DNA from: Cyanoderma ruficeps
Taxonomy: Eukaryota; Chordata; Aves; Passeriformes; Timaliidae
Direction of reading: 5' to 3'
DNA: 64,000 nucleotides
NCBI GenBank assembly: GCA_008694505.1
Contig: VZDJ01007753.1
Coordinates: 13,861,003-13,925,002, forward strand
Position numbers and translations under genes: made by a program. Below, piece after piece: positions 63,401 through 64,000 of this stretch. Below the pieces are notes generated by a model that ran no database searches, was not told the DNA's origin, and saw only the letters and a program-made list of their open reading frames with translations. How positions within the stretch are numbered: the stretch's first letter is position 1; every line of letters starts with the position of its first letter.

Positions 63401-64000
63401 TGGTTCCCTGAAACTGGCAACACATTTTCCTCCCAAGTCACTCTTCCCCCTCACTTTTCTCTCCAAAGTAAATTAGCCCAGCCAAAGCGCCAAGCGATAG
63501 ATGCTTCATCTCCCAAATGCCACTCTGAGGAAAAGTTACAGGCAAAGGAGAGAGGAGGCGCTGAGCCCAAAGCTCTCCCGACGGCAACCGGCCGTGCCTC
63601 CGGTGCCGCCCGAGCTCACACACGGCAGGTCGTGCAGTCCCCGCCTGGCACCGCACACTTCTCCCCAGCCATCAGGCTCATAAAACCATAAGTGTAGAAC
63701 AGCCCTGAGATCCCTCGGCGGGGTCTCCTCGGGGTAACAGCGGCCGGGCCAGTCCAGCGGGAAGCTGGCCGTGTGCGACGGCGGGCACCCGGCTACCTGC
63801 ATCTCCGGGGCACCCCGGGGCAGGCGGGGCAGGGCGGGGACCGAGCCCGCCGCCGCGTCCCGTCCCCGCTGCCGGGGCCGGCCCGTCGGAACGGGGGTGC
63901 TGCCGGCGGTCCCTTACCACATTGCTGAGGAAGTCCGCCTCGCTGAAGTCGCCGAAGTCGAGGAAGCCGGTGCCGGCGGCGGGGAAGAGCCGCTCGGCGG
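21403..64000 (-). CDS. CREB3L1: CREB3L1 (OASIS), 12-exon coding region, 5' end cut by window
   Basis: Membrane-bound bZIP transcription factor. In the known family, the precursor sits in the ER membrane, moves to the Golgi, is cut by S1P and S2P, and its N-terminal half enters the nucleus to activate secretory and collagen or matrix genes. Twelve minus-strand exons join in consistent phases to 494 visible residues; the human protein has about 519, so only roughly a dozen N-terminal residues lie beyond the window. Order: acidic activation region (about 1-110), Ser/Pro-rich part (184-237), conserved pre-bZIP block (238-277), basic region and leucine zipper (about 278-345), transmembrane helix (about 358-380), S1P-type RSLL (405-408), lumenal tail. 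Many stretches are almost identical to mammalian CREB3L1, for example [16 protein letters not shown], which separates it from CREB3L2. Joined from: 63918-64000, 39771-39999, 34880-35040, 33244-33322, 32190-32350, 31414-31563, 30587-30645, 28741-28809, 26359-26458, 22263-22377, 21564-21807, 21403-21439. DGKZ follows on the same strand. Confidence 0.95.
21564..21807 (-). CDS. CREB3L1: CREB3L1 exon 11
   Basis: Acceptor CTTTTCCAG and donor GAGAG/GTAAGC bound 244 bp, phase 1 to phase 2, encoding residues 402-482. It opens with [13 protein letters not shown], which carries the S1P-type RxxL site (RSLL; human [12 protein letters not shown]). The rest is the diverged lumenal tail, which keeps HETAKYLSK (human HETTKYLSE) and one N-glycosylation sequon, NRT. 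Confidence 0.93.
21808..22262 (-). other. CREB3L1: CREB3L1 intron 10
   Basis: A short intron of 455 bp bounded by GTAAGA and CTTTTCCAG. Nothing else was seen in it. Confidence 0.9.
22263..22377 (-). CDS. CREB3L1: CREB3L1 exon 10 (transmembrane)
   Basis: Acceptor CTCCTTTCTAG and donor ACTA/GTAAGA bound 115 bp, phase 0 to phase 1, encoding residues 364-401. [20 protein letters not shown] is the transmembrane helix and its lumenal edge, matching human VAALCFVLVLGSLVPCLPEF. The helix anchors the precursor and is the S2P substrate. The following [18 protein letters not shown] is less conserved. Confidence 0.94.
23582..23599 (+). repeat. Poly(A) run of 18
   Basis: Eighteen A residues lie in CREB3L1 intron 9. 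No retrocopy sequence was recognised upstream of it. Confidence 0.9.
24460..24900 (+). mobile_element. Old, diverged CR1-like LINE fragment
   Basis: Two blocks resemble the CR1 3' region in order. The first (TTTGGGCTCTGTACTTCCAAG to GGAGAAAGTCTGGAAGA) recalls CR1 TTTTGGGCCCCTCACTTCAAG and its continuation. The second (GCTGCTGCAAGGAAGATTGA, then GGACTGGTTTGCCTGAGGAG) recalls the GGTTTGCCTAGAGAGGTGGT segment. The copy is gapped and heavily mutated, lies in CREB3L1 intron 9, and has no coding capacity. Confidence 0.5.
25707..25723 (+). repeat. Poly(A) run of 17
   Basis: Seventeen A residues lie in CREB3L1 intron 9, about 2.1 kb from the similar run at 23582. No associated element was identified. 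Confidence 0.9.
26359..26458 (-). CDS. CREB3L1: CREB3L1 exon 9
   Basis: Acceptor TTTCCTATCACAG and donor CTAATG/GTATAA bound 100 bp, phase 2 to phase 0, encoding residues 330-363. It reads [20 protein letters not shown], then [13 protein letters not shown]: the end of the zipper and the cytosolic approach to the membrane. The human match is [20 protein letters not shown]. Its length is not a multiple of three, so skipping it would shift the frame. The donor is poor after +2. Confidence 0.93.
26459..28740 (-). other. CREB3L1: CREB3L1 intron 8
   Basis: Bounded by GTAAGA and CTATCACAG. No gene, repeat or notable motif was recognised. Confidence 0.85.
28741..28809 (-). CDS. CREB3L1: CREB3L1 exon 8
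   Basis: Acceptor TTCCCATAG and donor AACAG/GTAAGA bound 69 bp, in and out in phase 2, encoding residues 307-329. It encodes [20 protein letters not shown], part of the leucine-zipper coiled coil. The human counterpart is [20 protein letters not shown]. Confidence 0.95.
28810..30586 (-). other. CREB3L1: CREB3L1 intron 7
   Basis: Bounded by GTAAGT and TTCCCATAG. Nothing further was recognised. Confidence 0.85.
30587..30645 (-). CDS. CREB3L1: CREB3L1 exon 7
   Basis: Acceptor CCCCCTCACAG and donor AAA/GTAAGT bound 59 bp, phase 0 to phase 2, encoding residues 288-306. It reads [19 protein letters not shown]. With exon 6 it makes the CREB3-family basic motif [10 protein letters not shown], in which Asn and Arg contact DNA, followed by the start of the leucine zipper. 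It is the same as human over its whole length. Confidence 0.95.
30646..31413 (-). other. CREB3L1: CREB3L1 intron 6
   Basis: Has the weak donor GTGACT. It splits the basic region between KIKNK and ISAQESRR, as in human. Nothing else was seen. Confidence 0.85.
31414..31563 (-). CDS. CREB3L1: CREB3L1 exon 6
   Basis: Acceptor GTGTTTCAG and the weak donor AAG/GTGACT bound exactly 150 bp in phase 0, encoding residues 238-287. It runs from [20 protein letters not shown] through the conserved pre-bZIP block to the first half of the DNA-binding basic region, [12 protein letters not shown]. It is essentially identical to human. Reading past the donor adds [11 protein letters not shown] and a stop, so retention of intron 6 would cut the protein before the second half of the basic region. 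Confidence 0.95.
31564..32189 (-). other. CREB3L1: CREB3L1 intron 5
   Basis: 626 bp between GTAAGG and GTGTTTCAG. Nothing else was seen. Confidence 0.85.
32190..32350 (-). CDS. CREB3L1: CREB3L1 exon 5
   Basis: Acceptor TTTATTCCTCAG and donor CCACAT/GTAAGG bound 161 bp, phase 1 to phase 0, encoding residues 184-237. The product is the Ser/Pro-rich linker: [20 protein letters not shown], then [16 protein letters not shown], then [14 protein letters not shown]. It is almost the same as human, and it is dense in SP and TP sites, so a phosphorylated regulatory segment is likely (inference). Confidence 0.94.
32351..33243 (-). other. CREB3L1: CREB3L1 intron 4
   Basis: 893 bp between GTAAGA and TTCCTCAG. 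Nothing else was seen. Confidence 0.85.
33244..33322 (-). CDS. CREB3L1: CREB3L1 exon 4
   Basis: Acceptor TCTTCCACAG and donor ACAG/GTAAGA bound 79 bp, phase 0 to phase 1, encoding residues 158-183. The segment [16 protein letters not shown] matches human PVIKAEPLEVNQFLKV. It includes IKAE, a SUMOylation-type psi-K-x-E motif. It is a small exon, and both splice phases agree with its neighbours. Confidence 0.92.
33323..34879 (-). other. CREB3L1: CREB3L1 intron 3
   Basis: About 1.6 kb between GTGAGC and TTCCACAG. Nothing else was seen. Confidence 0.85.
34880..35040 (-). CDS. CREB3L1: CREB3L1 exon 3
   Basis: Acceptor CATATTTCAG and donor GAG/GTGAGC bound 161 bp, phase 1 to phase 0, encoding residues 104-157. 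It contains [13 protein letters not shown], matching human [13 protein letters not shown], which includes a SUMO-type VKQE motif. The Leu/Pro-rich segment that follows is shorter than the Ala-rich stretch in human, and this probably accounts for much of the overall length difference. Confidence 0.92.
35041..39770 (-). other. CREB3L1: CREB3L1 intron 2
   Basis: About 4.7 kb between GTGAGC and CATATTTCAG. It holds a possible ancient CR1/L3-like remnant at 36990-37270. No coding exon is supported. Confidence 0.85.
36990..37270 (-). mobile_element. Ancient CR1/L3-like fragment
   Basis: The plus strand reads as the reverse complement of an old CR1/L3 3' region: GTTGAAGAGTTCACAGCTTC, then GGTTTTACTATGCCCACTGT, then GAAGTTCCTTAGTGTCATTT. 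These recall the family pattern of a short failure to match followed by conserved words for mental alignment only. The boundaries are soft. It lies in CREB3L1 intron 2. Confidence 0.4.
39771..39999 (-). CDS. CREB3L1: CREB3L1 exon 2
   Basis: Acceptor TCTTTCCTCAG lies directly before CATTTC, and the donor is AATG/GTGAGC. The 229 bp run from phase 0 to phase 1 and encode residues 28-103. The exon carries the acidic, aromatic activation segment ([18 protein letters not shown]) and the CREB3L1-specific block [16 protein letters not shown]. It is nearly collinear with human. A longer open frame runs upstream into the intron, but the acceptor and the human alignment fix the boundary. Confidence 0.93.
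46165..46555 (-). mobile_element. CR1 LINE 3' fragment
   Basis: The plus strand begins AGAATCACAGAATCACTTAG (the inverted CR1 3' terminal repeats) and continues through CTCCAGGGATGGTGACTCCA, CTTCTCTGGGCAGTCCATTC and GCTCTCCCCTGAGCCTACTC, all in CR1 order. The element is therefore inverted, with its 3' end at the low coordinate and 5' truncation at about 46.55 kb, directly against the CpG island. It is the best preserved repeat in the window. Confidence 0.85.
46600..47110. promoter_or_regulatory. Intragenic CpG island in CREB3L1 intron 1
   Basis: This is an isolated block about 0.5 kb long with very high GC and CG content, 17 kb downstream of CREB3L1 exon 1. It has two CCAAT boxes in opposite orientation (ATTGG 46845-46849 and CCAAT 46870-46874) within an imperfect palindrome (46843-46877), plus several GC boxes. 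That composition is typical of a promoter, possibly bidirectional. The open frames crossing it on both strands run into the adjacent CR1 copy or are Ala/Pro/Gly/Arg filler, so I do not call a protein. It could be an alternative CREB3L1 promoter or a noncoding RNA promoter. Confidence 0.55.
50550..50622 (+). repeat. A/C-only low-complexity tract
   Basis: This is roughly 70 bases made almost only of A and C (for example AACCAAAAAAAACACACCAA and CCCAAAAAACCCCCACGCC). It is similar in character to 19216-19275 and lies in CREB3L1 intron 1. It could be the remnant tail of an insertion, but no target duplication was identified. Confidence 0.75.
50945..50981. repeat. Perfect 16-bp inverted repeat (hairpin)
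   Basis: ATTTGATTATGTTAAA (50945-50960) and TTTAACATAATCAAAT (50966-50981) are exact reverse complements around the 5-nt loop TAGAT. The arms are A/T-rich. It lies in CREB3L1 intron 1. Confidence 0.95.
52781..52813. repeat. Perfect 13-bp inverted repeat (hairpin)
   Basis: GAGTGGGTACTTG (52781-52793) and CAAGTACCCACTC (52801-52813) are exact reverse complements around the 7-nt loop GTAATGT. It lies in CREB3L1 intron 1. The arms are of mixed composition, so this is less likely to be chance than the A/T-rich case. Confidence 0.95.
58278..58320. repeat. Perfect 14-bp inverted repeat with a third copy
   Basis: TTCAGAAGCCACCA (58278-58291) and TGGTGGCTTCTGAA (58299-58312) pair perfectly around 7 nt. 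GAAGCCACCAT recurs at 58310-58320 and could compete for the same pairing. It lies in CREB3L1 intron 1. Confidence 0.95.
60830..61435 (-). mobile_element. CR1 LINE fragment split by a microsatellite
   Basis: The plus strand reads as inverted CR1 from CCTCCTGGAGCTGCCTCTTT through a diverged middle to GCTGAATTTCATGAGGTTTC, then CTATCCCTACAGCCTGGGCA and GATGTCTCTGAAAGGCAGCC. These resemble the CR1 phrases for the Phe-Met-Arg region and the Leu-Ser-Arg-Trp-Pro region seen in reverse. A CATC repeat interrupts it at 61237-61338. Both ends are approximate. Confidence 0.65.
61237..61338. repeat. GTCC then CATC tetranucleotide microsatellite
   Basis: A few GTCC units (61237-61250) are followed by an unresolved base (n at 61251), then about twenty CATC units to about 61337. 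The switch of unit and the n suggest that the true length may be unresolved in the assembly. Translation gives only a Ser-Ile-His-Pro ladder, which is not a gene. Confidence 0.95.
63560..64000 (-). promoter_or_regulatory. CpG island at CREB3L1 exon 1
   Basis: CG density rises sharply from about 63.56 kb to the window edge and includes exon 1. It continues beyond the window, where the start codon and the transcription start should be. The part seen here is mostly the first bases of intron 1. Confidence 0.7.
63918..64000 (-). CDS. CREB3L1: CREB3L1 exon 1 (partial)
   Basis: Reading from the window edge, 27 complete codons give AERLFPAAG, then [16 protein letters not shown]. This parallels the human N-terminus ([23 protein letters not shown]). 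The exon ends in phase 0 at AATGTG before the donor GTAAGG (63912-63917). The start codon lies outside the window. The exon sits in a CpG island, as expected for the promoter exon. It contributes the beginning of the acidic transactivation region. Confidence 0.9.

Larger units (their letters stand above)
40000..63917 (-). other. CREB3L1: CREB3L1 intron 1
   Basis: A large first intron of about 24 kb. It holds an inverted CR1 (46165-46555) against an isolated CpG island (46600-47110), an A/C-only tract (50550-50622), three perfect hairpins (50945, 52781, 58278), a second inverted CR1 with a CATC microsatellite (60830-61435), and an octamer motif ATGCAAAT at 62865-62872. The stretches 40.1-46.1 kb and 47.2-50.5 kb show nothing recognisable. 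No protein-coding exon is supported. Confidence 0.85.

Overview
This is nuclear DNA from a vertebrate, most likely a bird. The evidence is a compact gene with 12 short exons, several CR1-type LINE fragments, CpG-island promoters and low repeat density. Nothing looks bacterial or viral, and there is no CRISPR array, operon or phage. Species cannot be fixed from the sequence.

Two neighbouring genes are recognisable, both on the minus strand. CREB3L1 (OASIS, a membrane-tethered bZIP transcription factor) runs from the right edge (exon 1, cut by the window at 64000) to its stop codon at 21403-21405, with a probable 3' UTR to about 19.13 kb. All twelve exons could be placed with matching splice sites and reading phases, giving 494 visible residues. 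They encode an acidic N-terminus, a Ser/Pro-rich segment, a bZIP, one transmembrane helix, an S1P-type RSLL site and a lumenal tail. Downstream of it lies the 5' end of DGKZ (diacylglycerol kinase zeta). Its canonical first coding exon is at 6275-6459 in a CpG island, and a probable alternative first coding exon is at 13685-13782, ending in the same splice phase. The rest of DGKZ lies beyond the left edge. The order CREB3L1-DGKZ in the same orientation matches the mammalian arrangement.

Layout: 1-6274 DGKZ intron with a CR1 end and part of the promoter CpG island; 6275-6459 DGKZ exon; 6460-13684 DGKZ upstream or alternative-intron DNA with MEF2-type motifs; 13685-13782 candidate DGKZ exon; 13783-19130 intergenic; 19131-21402 CREB3L1 3' UTR; 21403-39999 CREB3L1 exons 12 to 2; 40000-63917 the 24-kb intron 1, with two CR1 copies, an unexplained intragenic CpG island at 46.6-47.1 kb, three perfect short inverted repeats and a CATC microsatellite; 63918-64000 exon 1 within the CREB3L1 promoter CpG island.

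I did not find an unknown multi-gene system. The observations most worth checking are the alternative DGKZ exon, the orphan CpG island in CREB3L1 intron 1, and the diverged CREB3L1 C-terminus.
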